Assembly (NCBI GenBank): GCA_049325055.1
Contig: JBMOPB010000016.1
Span: 18,034 to 82,033 of the forward strand
DNA length: 64,000 nucleotides
Direction of reading: 5' to 3'
DNA from: BRHc4a sp049325055
GTDB taxonomy: Bacteria > Bacillota > Desulfotomaculia > Desulfotomaculales > Desulfocucumaceae
Shown one piece after another: positions 14,506 through 23,403 of the stretch. A program made the position numbers and the translations under genes. A model generated the notes under the pieces. The model was given only the letters and a program-made list of their open reading frames with translations, was not told the origin of the DNA and made no database searches. How positions within the stretch are numbered: position 1 is the first letter of the stretch; each line of letters opens with the position of its first letter.

Positions 14506-15462
14506 TTATTCTGCGACGGTAAAGGCGGCCCTGGCCCTGTTTATATCGCTTCTAATCTGTTCCACCAGCTCACCCGGTGAGGAAAACCTTTTTTCTTCTC
14601 TGATGCGCCTGGTTAAAAACACTTTTATCTGCTTTCCGTACAGGTCTCCCTGAAAGTCCAAGAGGTGCACCTCCAGGTTGGGCCTGCTGTTAAAACCGTG
14701 AAAAGTGGGCTTTATCCCAATATTGGCCACGCCAAGATAGTGATCGCCGTCCACCTGCACCTTAACGGCATAGACCCCTTTGGCAGGCACGACAAGCCCG
14801 TTTTCCTCCAGTTGAAGGTTGGCCGTGGGAAAACCCAGTGTTCTGCCCCTGCTCTCCCCGGCCACCACAACCCCCTGTACAAAGGGGTGATAGCCCAGGA
14901 ATTTTCTGGCCTCGGTCACTTCTCCGTCGGCCAGGAGGCATCTTATGAGCGTGCTGCTGACGGGCACCCCTTCCACGGTTACCGGCGGGATCACGTATAC
15001 CTTGAAACCGAACCTTTTTCCCCATTCAAGAAGAGTTTCCGGCGTACCCTTCCCGCCCCTGCCGAATGTATAGTTGTACCCCACGAACACCGACCTGACG
15101 GCAAGGTCTCTGACAAGAATTTTTTCTATAAAATCCTCCGGGCTGTGGCCGGCAAATTCCAGGGTAAAAGGCACAAGAAGCAATACCTTGACCCCTATCT
15201 GGGCAATTGTTTCCAGCTTGGCCTCGTAAGTGAGCAGCTTCGGAGGAGCCTTTCCGGTGATAACTTCCATCGGGTGCGGGTGGAAAGTAAAAACGGCCGG
15301 CGTCCCCCCTGTCTTCTCAGCCTCGTTCACCAGTCCGGAAATAAGCCTCTGGTGTCCCAGGTGAACCCCGTCAAAGTTTCCCAGGCCGACAACAAGGTCT
15401 TTATGCTTTTCTTTTACACCTTTCCAGGACCTATATACAACCAAAGTCTCCCTAACCCCCAT
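14506..15462 (-). CDS. ribF: Bifunctional riboflavin kinase / FAD synthetase
   Basis: This 318-residue protein makes FMN from riboflavin and then FAD. The N-terminal FAD synthetase half has the nucleotidyltransferase signature LGNFDGVHLGHQRLI (about 27-41) and VGYNYTFGRGGKGT. The C-terminal kinase half has the flavokinase motif GRTLGFPTANL near 205-215. Gene order truB-ribF is conserved in Firmicutes. The ATG chosen has no good ribosome site, and a heptamer repeat lies just upstream, so the normal 5' signal may have been altered by the repeat. Confidence 0.95.
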   Translation of the reverse strand: MGVRETLVVYRSWKGVKEKHKDLVVGLGNFDGVHLGHQRLISGLVNEAEKTGGTPAVFTFHPHPMEVITGKAPPKLLTYEAKLETIAQIGVKVLLLVPFTLEFAGHSPEDFIEKILVRDLAVRSVFVGYNYTFGRGGKGTPETLLEWGKRFGFKVYVIPPVTVEGVPVSSTLIRCLLADGEVTEARKFLGYHPFVQGVVVAGESRGRTLGFPTANLQLEENGLVVPAKGVYAVKVQVDGDHYLGVANIGIKPTFHGFNSRPNLEVHLLDFQGDLYGKQIKVFLTRRIREEKRFSSPGELVEQIRSDINRARAAFTVAE

Positions 15463-15481
15463 GTCGAGATGTGAGATGATA

Positions 15482-15523
15482 CAGAATTCAGCAGTCAGCA
15501 GTCAGCAGTCAGGAGTCAGAATT
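15482..15523. repeat. Six-unit heptamer array between truB and ribF
   Basis: Exactly 42 bases make six heptamers: CAGAATT at both ends, three CAGCAGT, and one CAGGAGT. The array is non-coding and fills the truB-ribF spacer. The 7-base period matches the other two arrays, but the unit sequence differs. Confidence 0.85.
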
Positions 15524-15564
15524 CAAAATCCCGTGACTGACATTCCCTCTATTTATTATATGAT

Positions 15565-16500
15565 TCAGATCATAACTTTTTCCGGCTTGAAACAAATCCT
15601 GCCATTTTCATCAACTACGGCTCTGGCCACGGCAACCAGGCCGCCCATACCTGTCAGCACCACCATGTTTCCTTCCCGTACCTCCTCCGGCATGAACCTG
15701 ACGCCGGGGGGATAGAGCACGGCTCCCGACCCCACGGATTTGACAGCCTCCCTTTTTATCTCCACCGAAGGCAAAAAGGACATTGCCTCTTCAACACTCG
15801 CCGCGGCATGAGAAAGCTCCCCGCTGCCGGCAAGACTCTTCAGTTCCTCCAGGGTAACAGACCGGTTAATTTTATAGCCTCCGGCGCTGGTACGCAAAAG
15901 AAAGCTCATGTAGGCGCCGCACCCAAGTTTTTCTCCAATATCATGGCACAGTGTCCTGATGTACGTGCCGGCTGAGCACCGGACATCCAAAAACGCCCTG
16001 GGATGCCCCGGCCCATCATACCACCCGGTCATTTCAATGGAATATATTTTTACAGTCCGGGCGCTGCGTTCCACCACCTCGCCCTGTCTGGCCAGTTCAT
16101 AAAGCTTTTTCCCCCGGTGGCGTACCGCCGATGTCATGGGCGGCACCTGACTTACCTCACCAGTAAATTCCGCCAGTGTTTCCTTAACCTGTTGTTTTGA
16201 AAAGCCGGGGGGTATTTCTGCCTGGGTCATTTCGCCGAATGCATCCCCGGTGGAGGAAAATGCCCCGAAAGTGATTTCAGCCCGGTACTCCTTGTCATGG
16301 TTCAGATACTCAATAATCCTGGTGGCGCTCCCGCAGCAGACCAACAGCACCCCTGCGGCGCCGGGATCAAGGGTCCCGGTGTGGCCCACCTTCTTCATGC
16401 CGATAAGACGGCGGACATAGTTCACCACGTCATGGGAAGTCATCCCCGGCGGCTTTAAGATATTTATCAGGCCATTAATACCGGCTATATGGCCTTTCAT
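15565..16500 (-). CDS. truB: tRNA pseudouridine-55 synthase
   Basis: This 311-residue enzyme converts U55 in the T loop of tRNAs to pseudouridine. The start INGLINILKPPGMTSHDVVNYVRR is typical, and the catalytic Asp lies in VGHTGTLDPGAAGVL (about 38-52). The later conserved segments YRAEITFGAFSSTGD and RCSAGTYIRTL are present, with a C-terminal PUA-like extension. The ATG overlaps the nrnA stop by 4 bases (ATGA), so it is translationally coupled. Confidence 0.97.
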   Translation of the reverse strand: MKGHIAGINGLINILKPPGMTSHDVVNYVRRLIGMKKVGHTGTLDPGAAGVLLVCCGSATRIIEYLNHDKEYRAEITFGAFSSTGDAFGEMTQAEIPPGFSKQQVKETLAEFTGEVSQVPPMTSAVRHRGKKLYELARQGEVVERSARTVKIYSIEMTGWYDGPGHPRAFLDVRCSAGTYIRTLCHDIGEKLGCGAYMSFLLRTSAGGYKINRSVTLEELKSLAGSGELSHAAASVEEAMSFLPSVEIKREAVKSVGSGAVLYPPGVRFMPEEVREGNMVVLTGMGGLVAVARAVVDENGRICFKPEKVMI

Positions 16501-17486
16501 ACCGTCCGGTCCACTCCCGATACCTCCATTACCGCCTCCTGGACCACCCTTTCGGTAACATCATGCAAGTTTCCCGTCAAAACACATCCCGAAGCCCGGA
16601 TGTGCCCTCCTCCCCCCAGCCTGGACGCCAGGCTGTGCACGTTTACCTTTCCTTTTGAACGAAAGCCCACCTTGTACTTTCCTCTCTCAATTTCCCTGAC
16701 CAGTATGGCCACTTCCACGCCTCTTATGGTTCGCAGAAAATTAACCAGTCCGTCAGTGTGTTCGTCTCCAGCCGAAAACTTCTCGAGAAGATCCCTTTCT
16801 ACAACGGTCCAGGCAACCCTGCCGCAGGGGCTTAGTTTCATTACCTCCAGTGCGGCCCCCAAAACCTGTATGTTCTGGAGAGGCTTTTCCTCGTAAAGCA
16901 GTATATTTATCGAGGATGTGTGAATACCAGCTTCCATCAGCCTGGCAACCCTTCTCAGGGTTTGTGGAGATGTATTTTCATACTGGAATGAACCTGTGTC
17001 GGTGACAATGGCCACGTACAGGCATGTGGCCACGTCCCTGTTGAGTCCTGTCCCCATTGTTTCGATAAGGTCCGACAGTATCTCCCCGGTGGCAGCCGCC
17101 GCCGGGTCGATGTAGTTTAAATGGGCGAAACGGTTTGAACTCATGTGGTGATCTATATTCACTACCGCCACATCCCTGCTGAGGACGCGACTGAAAGAAC
17201 CAAGCCGTTCCGGCACCGAGCAGTCGAGAACCACAAAGGTGTCTAAATCCAGGCCGTCAGAACGATTGTCACAGCCAATCATAAACCTGTCGGCCCCAGG
17301 AAGAAACGACAGTGTTTGAGGAATGGGATCCGGACTGGCCATGACAACCTTCTTCCCCATTTTTTCAAGGGTTATCCCCAGGGCAGCCACAGACCCCAGA
17401 CAGTCCCCGTCCGGGACTATGTGACCGCAGATCAACACCCTGGATGACTTTTTGAGGACGTCGGAGATTTCCTGCAAACTGCTCAT
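16497..17486 (-). CDS. nrnA: DHH-family nanoRNase / 3',5'-bisphosphate phosphatase
   Basis: This 329-residue cytoplasmic phosphoesterase degrades very short RNA and removes 3'-phosphate from pAp. The DHH motif set is present: ICGHIVPDGDCLGS (metal-binding His and Asp), VVLDCSVPERLG, the NIDHHMSSNRF DHH signature, and VTDTGSFQYENT. The C-terminal DHHA1 domain carries the glycine-rich LGGGGHIRASGC substrate site. It sits between rbfA and truB, the usual place in Firmicutes. The start overlaps the last base of rbfA. Confidence 0.95.
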   Translation of the reverse strand: MSSLQEISDVLKKSSRVLICGHIVPDGDCLGSVAALGITLEKMGKKVVMASPDPIPQTLSFLPGADRFMIGCDNRSDGLDLDTFVVLDCSVPERLGSFSRVLSRDVAVVNIDHHMSSNRFAHLNYIDPAAAATGEILSDLIETMGTGLNRDVATCLYVAIVTDTGSFQYENTSPQTLRRVARLMEAGIHTSSINILLYEEKPLQNIQVLGAALEVMKLSPCGRVAWTVVERDLLEKFSAGDEHTDGLVNFLRTIRGVEVAILVREIERGKYKVGFRSKGKVNVHSLASRLGGGGHIRASGCVLTGNLHDVTERVVQEAVMEVSGVDRTV

Positions 17487-17839
17487 CAGCCAGGTTCTCC
17501 CCCGCTTTTAACCTCCTCCATGAGGCTGATTACCTTCGATCCCCTTTCAATTGAGTCGTCCAGTTTAAAAGTAATTTCCGGAGTATACTTTAACCTGATT
17601 CGCCTGCCTATCTCGGACCTGATATAGCCTGTGGCCCTGTTCAGCACCTCGGCAGTGGCTTTCCGCTGCTCCCCGCCGCCCAGCACACTGGCGTATACAC
17701 GGGCATACCGGAGATCCTGACTTACCTCCACCATGGTTATGGTAACGAAACCCAGACGGGGGTCCTTAATCTCATTCATCAGCAGATCTGAAATCTCTTT
17801 TTTGATAGCCTCCGCCAACCTTCCCGGCCTGTGAGACAT
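17486..17839 (-). CDS. rbfA: 30S ribosome-binding factor A
   Basis: This 117-residue KH-type protein helps late maturation of the 16S rRNA 5' end in the 30S subunit. Family sequence: RLAEAIKKEISDLLMNEIKDPRLGFVTITMVEVSQDLRYARVYASV, and the late RIRLKYTPEITFKLDDSIERG. A GGGGGGTGA ribosome site precedes the ATG. Order infB-rbfA-nrnA-truB is preserved. Confidence 0.98.
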   Translation of the reverse strand: MSHRPGRLAEAIKKEISDLLMNEIKDPRLGFVTITMVEVSQDLRYARVYASVLGGGEQRKATAEVLNRATGYIRSEIGRRIRLKYTPEITFKLDDSIERGSKVISLMEEVKSGGEPG

Positions 17840-17899
17840 TTAATTCACCCCCCAAGGGAATTATGCCCCAAGCGGAGCACTTTGAATACAGTAAATTGT

Positions 17900-20896
17900 T
17901 CAGGCCAATTCTCTCTTGACCTGCTCGGTGGTGAAAGCCTCAACAATGTCACCCTCACGGATATCCTGGTAGTTCTCAAGAGTCATACCGCATTCATAAC
18001 CCTGCACTACCTCCTTGACATCGTCCTTGAAACGCTTCAGAGAGTCGACCCTTCCCTCGTATATCACTATGCCGTCCCTTATCAGGCGCACTCCTGCGTC
18101 CCTGGTGATCTTGCCCTCGGTGACGTAACAGCCGGCTATGGTCCCCAGTTTTGACGCCTTGAATATTTTCCTTATCTCTACCCGGCCTATTACTACCTCT
18201 TTTATCTCCGGCTCCAGCAGGCCGCTCATGGCCGCCTTTATATCGTCGATGGCGTCGTAGATCACCCTGTAAAGGCGTATATCCACTTTTTCGTTTTCCG
18301 CGGCCCTGCGGGCGTTCACATCCGGCCTGACGTTAAAGCCTATGATTATGGCATTGGAGGCCGAGGCCAGCATGATATCGGTTTCCGTGATTGCCCCAAC
18401 ACCGCCGTGAATGATCTTCACCTTCACTTCTTCGGTGGAAAGCCTTTCCAGGGACTGGTTGATTGCCTCCACAGACCCCTGAACGTCGGCCTTTACAATG
18501 ATGCAGAGTTCCTTGACCTGGCCTTCTTTAATATGCTTGAAGAGGTCCTCCAGGGATACCCTGCCCACGGTGGCCTTCATTTCTTCCTGTCTCTTTCTGA
18601 CAACGCGCTTATCTACTATCTGCCTGATAGTCTTTTCATCCTTGACCACATAGAACATGTCACCGGCCAGGGGCACATCGTGGAATCCCAGCACCTCGAC
18701 GGGGGTGGAGGGGCCGGCTTTCTTGATACGCCTGCCCTTGTCGTCCACCATGGCCCTGACTTTGCCGAAGGCAGTCCCGGCCACAATATTGTCACCCACA
18801 TGAAGTGTGCCGTTCTGGACCAGCACGGTGGCCACCGGACCCCGTCCCTTGTCAAGCTCCGCTTCAATTACAGTACCGCGGGCCGTCCTGTTGGGGTTGG
18901 CCTTAAATTCACTTACCTCGGCCACCAGCAGTATATTTTCCAGCAGGTCCTCTATGCCCATCCTGGCTTTGGCGCTCACCGGAACGCAGATGGTATCACC
19001 GCCCCACTCCTCGGGCACCAGGGCGTACTCGGTAAGCTGCTGTTTTACTCTGTCGGGGTTCGCTTCCGGTTTGTCAATCTTGTTGATTGCCACTATTATG
19101 GGAACATTGGCAGCCTTGGCGTGGTTTATGGCCTCGATTGTCTGGGGCATAACACCGTCTTCGGCAGCCACAACCAGCACCACTATATCGGTGACGTTGG
19201 CGCCCCTTGCCCTCATAGCGGTAAATGCCTCGTGTCCCGGGGTATCAACGAAGGTGATCTTTTTATTGTTGTGCTCCACCTGGTAAGCGCCTATATGCTG
19301 GGTTATTCCCCCGGCCTCGGTGGCGATCACGTTGGTCTCCCTTATGGCATCCAAGAGGGAGGTTTTCCCGTGATCAACATGGCCCATAACCGTGACAACA
19401 CAGGGCCTTGGGTTCATGTCGTCCGGGCTTTCCTCCTGCTCCACCTCCAGCTGGGCCTCAGCATCAAGCTGTATCTTGATTTCCACTTCAAACCCGAAAT
19501 CACTGGCCAGTATCACGGCGGTATCGGAATCTATCTCCTGGTTTATGGTGGCCAGGATGCCCAGCTCCATAAGTTTTTTGATCAGTCCCGCCGGGCTTTT
19601 CTTCATCTTCTCGGCCAGTTCCTGGACAGTAACGGTTTCACCGATAACTATCGGTTTCTTTTCAACGGGCGGAGTGGGTCTGGCTTCTACCCTGCCCCTC
19701 TGATGTGCTCCTTTCTTTTTGCCGGGTGCCAGGCGCAAGGCGCGGTCTTCCATCTCAACGTCCTGTCGTATCTTATCGCGTTTGGTAAAGTTTTTGGTCT
19801 GGGCCTGCTGCACCCTGGCCCTGGACTTCTCGGAAGCCTTGATTTTATCTACGCCCTTAGCCTGCTCGGGCACCTTGGGAACCTTGAGTGCCCCCGGCTT
19901 TCCCGGAGCAGTGGGAGCGGGCCTCGGAGTTCCGGGCCCTCTGCCCTGGTCCGGCCTGCCGGCCGGAACTCCACCCGGTCGCGGACCGCGGTCGCCGGCA
20001 AATCTCGGTCTTCCCCTGTCGCCTTCATGCCTGGGTCTATCGCCAGCCCTGTCTCCTCCCTGGGCAGGACCTCTCTGATGAGCGCCACGGTCAAAGGGCG
20101 GTCTTTCCTGTCTGCGGTCCCTGTCACCGGCAGGCCTGGCTTCGCCGGCGGGACGTTCCCTGAACGGCGCGGGTCTGTGGTCCCTGTGCTGTTGTTCCTG
20201 TCCTATCTGGGTGGCAGGCTTCTGGCGTTCGGGATACCTTGGCCTCTCTCTGTTTTGTATATTCTGGACCGGCGCCGCAGGCTTGATCTCGGTTTTTTCC
20301 CTTTCCACCTTCTGGGCTTGTGGCTGCGGCTGTACAGTAGGCTGTACCGGCTGCGCTGGCCGCGCCTGAACCGTTGGTGCGGGCTGCTGCCTGGGAGATT
20401 CCGGCCTCTGGGGTGCAGCCGGGGTCACAGGTGGCGCTGTCTTTTTAGGTGGAACGGCCCGGGCGGAACGATCCTCAAATCTTCTGTCCGGGGGTCGTGA
20501 CGGGACTCGGTCCACCAGCCCGGGCCCGCGGTCTTGTCTGTAATCTCTTCTGTCTGGCTTTCTTCTGTCCTGCATTTTTTTATCATTCATCCTGTCTTCC
20601 GTGGGCACTTCCCGGCGCGGCCTGTCAAACTGCCCCTGGAGTTGTCTTTCAGGTGCTTTGGAAGGTATTCCTGTGGCAGGCACATTTACGGGAGGTTTGT
20701 GACGATCCCCGGCGGGATTCACGGCGCCCTGGTCCCTTTTCTTATTGTAATTCTTCATAAACAACTCAACATCTCTGTCTTCCAGGGTGCTCATGTGGGA
20801 TTTAAGATCCACGCCCAGATGGGACATCACCCGGATTATATCTTTACTTTCTATATTTAGTTCCTTGGCAAGTTCGTGTACCCGTTTTTTTACCAT
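17900..20896 (-). CDS. infB: Translation initiation factor IF-2
   Basis: This 998-residue GTPase brings initiator tRNA to the 30S subunit. The start used is the ATG at 20896 behind GGGAGGTGA; the ORF extends five codons further. An IF2N helix module (VKKRVHELAKELNIESKD) is followed by a long disordered region (about 60-340) very rich in Arg, Pro, Gln and Gly, with many RPRHEGDRGRPRF-like segments. A second IF2N (VTVQELAEKMKKSPAGLIKKL) and the G domain follow: GHVDHGKT, DTPGHEAF, NKID. Domains II-IV run to the C-terminus, where the initiator tRNA is bound. The disordered linker is longer than in many Firmicutes. It lies between ylxQ and rbfA. Confidence 0.98.
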   Translation of the reverse strand: MVKKRVHELAKELNIESKDIIRVMSHLGVDLKSHMSTLEDRDVELFMKNYNKKRDQGAVNPAGDRHKPPVNVPATGIPSKAPERQLQGQFDRPRREVPTEDRMNDKKMQDRRKPDRRDYRQDRGPGLVDRVPSRPPDRRFEDRSARAVPPKKTAPPVTPAAPQRPESPRQQPAPTVQARPAQPVQPTVQPQPQAQKVEREKTEIKPAAPVQNIQNRERPRYPERQKPATQIGQEQQHRDHRPAPFRERPAGEARPAGDRDRRQERPPFDRGAHQRGPAQGGDRAGDRPRHEGDRGRPRFAGDRGPRPGGVPAGRPDQGRGPGTPRPAPTAPGKPGALKVPKVPEQAKGVDKIKASEKSRARVQQAQTKNFTKRDKIRQDVEMEDRALRLAPGKKKGAHQRGRVEARPTPPVEKKPIVIGETVTVQELAEKMKKSPAGLIKKLMELGILATINQEIDSDTAVILASDFGFEVEIKIQLDAEAQLEVEQEESPDDMNPRPCVVTVMGHVDHGKTSLLDAIRETNVIATEAGGITQHIGAYQVEHNNKKITFVDTPGHEAFTAMRARGANVTDIVVLVVAAEDGVMPQTIEAINHAKAANVPIIVAINKIDKPEANPDRVKQQLTEYALVPEEWGGDTICVPVSAKARMGIEDLLENILLVAEVSEFKANPNRTARGTVIEAELDKGRGPVATVLVQNGTLHVGDNIVAGTAFGKVRAMVDDKGRRIKKAGPSTPVEVLGFHDVPLAGDMFYVVKDEKTIRQIVDKRVVRKRQEEMKATVGRVSLEDLFKHIKEGQVKELCIIVKADVQGSVEAINQSLERLSTEEVKVKIIHGGVGAITETDIMLASASNAIIIGFNVRPDVNARRAAENEKVDIRLYRVIYDAIDDIKAAMSGLLEPEIKEVVIGRVEIRKIFKASKLGTIAGCYVTEGKITRDAGVRLIRDGIVIYEGRVDSLKRFKDDVKEVVQGYECGMTLENYQDIREGDIVEAFTTEQVKRELA

Positions 20897-20958
20897 ATAT
20901 TCACCTCCCATAAATAAACCTGGTATTCATAAACATACTCGAAAACCGGCTTTCTACG

Positions 20959-21282
20959 CTATTGACCAAGTTTTGCCCCTCCCCTTTCCAACGCCCCGAC
21001 AATACCCCGCGCAAAATTTTTATCAGTGATGGCAACCACTGAACGGGCTGGTTTTTTTAAAATTTTGCCCAGGTCTTCTTTTGTGCCGCATGATATCAAG
21101 GGTATTCCGGCATCACCGGCCAACCGTCCGAAAGCCCTTCTGGTTCTTTCAGCAGCGTCCTCAGCCAGAATTAAAAGAATTACCTTCCCGCGATCAACAG
21201 CACTCCTTACGGCTGCGTCACCGCTTTCCACATGCCCGGCCCTCCGGGCGAGACCAATCATGTTTAATACGGAACCTGCCAT
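20959..21282 (-). CDS. ylxQ: L7Ae-family RNA-binding protein YlxQ
   Basis: The ATG at 21282 overlaps the ylxR stop (TGATG) and gives 107 residues. The longer open frame upstream belongs to ylxR in another phase. It starts MAGSVLNMIGLARRAGHVESGD, a typical L7Ae/L30e entry, with VILLILAEDAAERTRR and the KKPARSVVAITDKNFARGIV end. L7Ae proteins bind kink-turn RNA. The role in the nusA-infB operon is not firmly known. It is coupled to ylxR and lies 62 bases before infB. Confidence 0.92.
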   Translation of the reverse strand: MAGSVLNMIGLARRAGHVESGDAAVRSAVDRGKVILLILAEDAAERTRRAFGRLAGDAGIPLISCGTKEDLGKILKKPARSVVAITDKNFARGIVGALERGGAKLGQ

Positions 21283-21548
21283 CAACTGTTCAACCTCTGT
21301 ATCAGTGTTTCGTAAATCTCCTTGGAAATCTGCCTCTGCAGGGCCTTTTCCAGCCTTTTCTCCTTGCAGGCCTTCTGCATGCATTCCACCCGGGGGCATA
21401 CGTAAGCGCCCCGGCCGGATTTTTTACCTGTGGGATCGATTTCTATGGTTTCCTGGGGGGTGCGCACAACCCTGATCAATTCCTTCTTCGGCTTCATATC
21501 CTGGCATCCCACACACATCCTCTGAGGAATTTTTCTGACTTTGGGCAA
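21282..21548 (-). CDS. ylxR: YlxR family RNA-binding protein
   Basis: This 88-residue protein (DUF448) is basic, with CVGCQDMKPKKELIRVVR and the conserved GRGAYVCPRVECMQKACK that forms the putative nucleic-acid face. The TTG start follows AGGGGGACAG. It sits between nusA and ylxQ as in Bacillus and relatives. Its exact activity is not established; links to transcription and to RNase P have been reported for relatives. Confidence 0.93.
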   Translation of the reverse strand: MPKVRKIPQRMCVGCQDMKPKKELIRVVRTPQETIEIDPTGKKSGRGAYVCPRVECMQKACKEKRLEKALQRQISKEIYETLIQRLNS

Positions 21549-21559
21549 CTGTCCCCCTC

Positions 21560-22681
21560 CTACTCAACATAATCTTCGCTCAGAAACTCATCCTGTTCTT
21601 CACTTTCCTCAGCGTAATAATTATCGTACCCTTCCTGCTGGTATATCTCTTCCATCTGGGACTCGCTCTTTATATCGATTTTCCAGTTGGTAAGCTTAGC
21701 CGCCAGCCTTGCATTCTGCCCCTCCTTGCCAATGGCCAGGGACAACTGATAATCGGGAACTATAACCCGGGCCACTTTTTCCTCGTCCCATATCTCCACC
21801 GCCACCACCTTGGCGGGGCTTAAGGATGCGGCAACAAATTTTGAAGGGTCCGGGTTCCATTTGATTATATCGATCTTTTCCCCGTTCAACTCGTTGACAA
21901 TGGACTGCACCCGCATCCCTTTAGGACCTACGCAGGCTCCAACCGGGTCAACATTTTCGTCCCGGGAATAGACTGCTATCTTAGACCTGTAGCCGGCCTC
22001 CCTGGCAACCGCCTTTAACTCCACCACTCCTTCGTGCAGTTCGGGGACCTCAAGCTCGAAAAGCCTTTTCAACAGCCCCGGGTGTGTCCGGGAAACAATT
22101 ATTTGTGGAGCCTTGTTTGTCTTTTTTACCTCGACAATATATGCCTTTATCCTGCTACTCTGCTTGTATTCCTCGCCGGGCATCTGCTCCGACGGGGTCA
22201 GAATGGCCTCGGTCTTGCCCAGTTCGATATAAACATTTTTCTGCTCCACCCGTTGAATAACGCCGGTGACAATGTCACCCTCCCGGCTGGCAAACTCCTC
22301 GTATATAATATTGCGCTCAGCCTCGCGGATACGCTGGACAACCACCTGCTTTGCGGTCTGAGCGGCAATACGCCCGAAATTCCTGGGCGTTACCTCGTTT
22401 TCCACAATATCTCCCAGATCGTAACGCGGATCGATCTCCCTGGCCTCTGCAAGGGATATTTCCAGCCTGTTATCAGTGACCTCTTCAACCACGGTACGCT
22501 GGGAATATACTTTGAATTCGCCGGTGTCCCTGTCTATATGTACCCTGGCGTTTTGCAGGGAGCCGAAATTTCTTTTATAGGCCGAAAGCAGCGCGGCTTC
22601 TATTGCTTCCAGCAAAACATTAACCGCAATCCCCTTTTCCTTCTCCAAATCATGAAGGGCTTCCAAAAACTCGGTATTCAT
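21560..22681 (-). CDS. nusA: Transcription termination/antitermination factor NusA
   Basis: This 373-residue protein has a start fixed at the ATG at 22681 behind GGGAGG; the open frame begins seven codons earlier. Domains: N-terminal RNA-polymerase-binding domain (MNTEFLEALHDLEKEKGI), S1 (GDIVTGVIQRVEQKNVYIELG, about 130-200), then two KH domains (VDPVGACVGPKGMRVQSI and LSLAIGKEGQNARLAAKL). An acidic tail (EESEEQDEFLSEDYVE) replaces the C-terminal repeats of Gram-negative NusA. It lies between rimP and ylxR. Confidence 0.98.
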   Translation of the reverse strand: MNTEFLEALHDLEKEKGIAVNVLLEAIEAALLSAYKRNFGSLQNARVHIDRDTGEFKVYSQRTVVEEVTDNRLEISLAEAREIDPRYDLGDIVENEVTPRNFGRIAAQTAKQVVVQRIREAERNIIYEEFASREGDIVTGVIQRVEQKNVYIELGKTEAILTPSEQMPGEEYKQSSRIKAYIVEVKKTNKAPQIIVSRTHPGLLKRLFELEVPELHEGVVELKAVAREAGYRSKIAVYSRDENVDPVGACVGPKGMRVQSIVNELNGEKIDIIKWNPDPSKFVAASLSPAKVVAVEIWDEEKVARVIVPDYQLSLAIGKEGQNARLAAKLTNWKIDIKSESQMEEIYQQEGYDNYYAEESEEQDEFLSEDYVE

Positions 22682-22710
22682 CCCTATTGCCTCCCAAACC
22701 AACTATAATT

Positions 22711-23172
22711 TTAAAACTTTACGTGCAGTCGAGCCGATGAAACCTGTTCCATAGGTATGGATATACTGCTGCCCTCAACCTCCAGTATTAGGGTCCCCGC
22801 ATCGACGACCCCAAGCTTGCCGGTAAATTTCTTTCGCCCTTCCACGGGGGCATAGGTGGTGACTTGCACCTCATGCCCGGCAAAACGGAGGAAATCCTCC
22901 CGCTTTTTCAGTGGTCTTTCTATTCCGGGTGATGACACCTCAAGGTAATAGGACTGGGGGATGGGGTCTTTTTCGTCCAGCAGCGCATCCAGTCTCTGGG
23001 ACACAGCCTCGCAGTCGTCATGGCTGATTCCGCCGGGCTTGTCGATGTAAACGCGTAGGAGCCACCTCCCGCCTTCCTTTACAAACTCCACGTCCACCAG
23101 ATCCAATCCCAGATCTTCAACAACCGGTGTTGCCATTGTTTCAACGACGGCGGCCACGTTGTTTTTTACCAC
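22711..23172 (-). CDS. rimP: Ribosome maturation factor RimP
   Basis: The protein has 153 residues if started at the GTG at 23172, eight bases from AGGAGG. The longer frame to 23238 would include the leader hairpin and lacks homology. RimP binds the 30S subunit early in assembly. Sequence: LGLDLVDVEFVKEGGRWLLRVYIDKPGGISHDDCEAVSQRL (family signature), YYLEVSSPGIERPLKKREDF and GTLILEVEGSSISIPMEQV. It is the first gene of the long operon, with its own promoter and leader hairpin. Confidence 0.95.
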   Translation of the reverse strand: MVKNNVAAVVETMATPVVEDLGLDLVDVEFVKEGGRWLLRVYIDKPGGISHDDCEAVSQRLDALLDEKDPIPQSYYLEVSSPGIERPLKKREDFLRFAGHEVQVTTYAPVEGRKKFTGKLGVVDAGTLILEVEGSSISIPMEQVSSARLHVKF

Positions 23173-23219
23173 CAATGAATCCTCCTCGGGCAGGCTATAG
23201 CCGGCATGGTATAAGACGA

Positions 23220-23241
23220 AAGAGTGGGAAATACCCACTCC
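23220..23241 (-). promoter_or_regulatory. Leader hairpin of the rimP-nusA operon
   Basis: GAGTGGG (23222-23228) pairs with CCCACTC (23234-23240) over a five-base loop. The hairpin lies between the promoter and the rimP start, without a following T-run, so it is more likely an RNA-stability or regulatory stem than a terminator. Confidence 0.6.
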
Positions 23242-23278
23242 TTCGGAAAAATCTGTGTCCAGAACTCAAACCACGATA

Positions 23279-23307
23279 AGTATACCATACTAATAAAACA
23301 TATACAA
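23279..23307 (-). promoter_or_regulatory. Sigma-A-type promoter of the rimP operon
   Basis: On the minus strand TTGTAT and TATACT are separated by 17 bases, with the -10 at 23279-23284 and -35 at 23302-23307. The surrounding 160 bases are very AT-rich. It faces rimP and is the best promoter candidate for the whole translation block. Confidence 0.7.
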
Positions 23308-23403
23308 GTGAAAACCTGTTAATTATGCACTGGCGGTTCCAAGAAGAAATTTATTTTAATAACCCGGTATTATTTATAGGATTGCCCTTTTTAGCATTAT
23401 TTA

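Noticed and set aside
18407..20500. 697-codon plus-strand open frame
   Set aside because: It is the complement of infB; its odd composition comes from the Arg/Pro/Gln-rich IF-2 linker.
21283..21399. Longer YlxQ frame starting at 21399
   Set aside because: The extra 39 codons overlap ylxR in another phase, and homology starts at the ATG at 21282.
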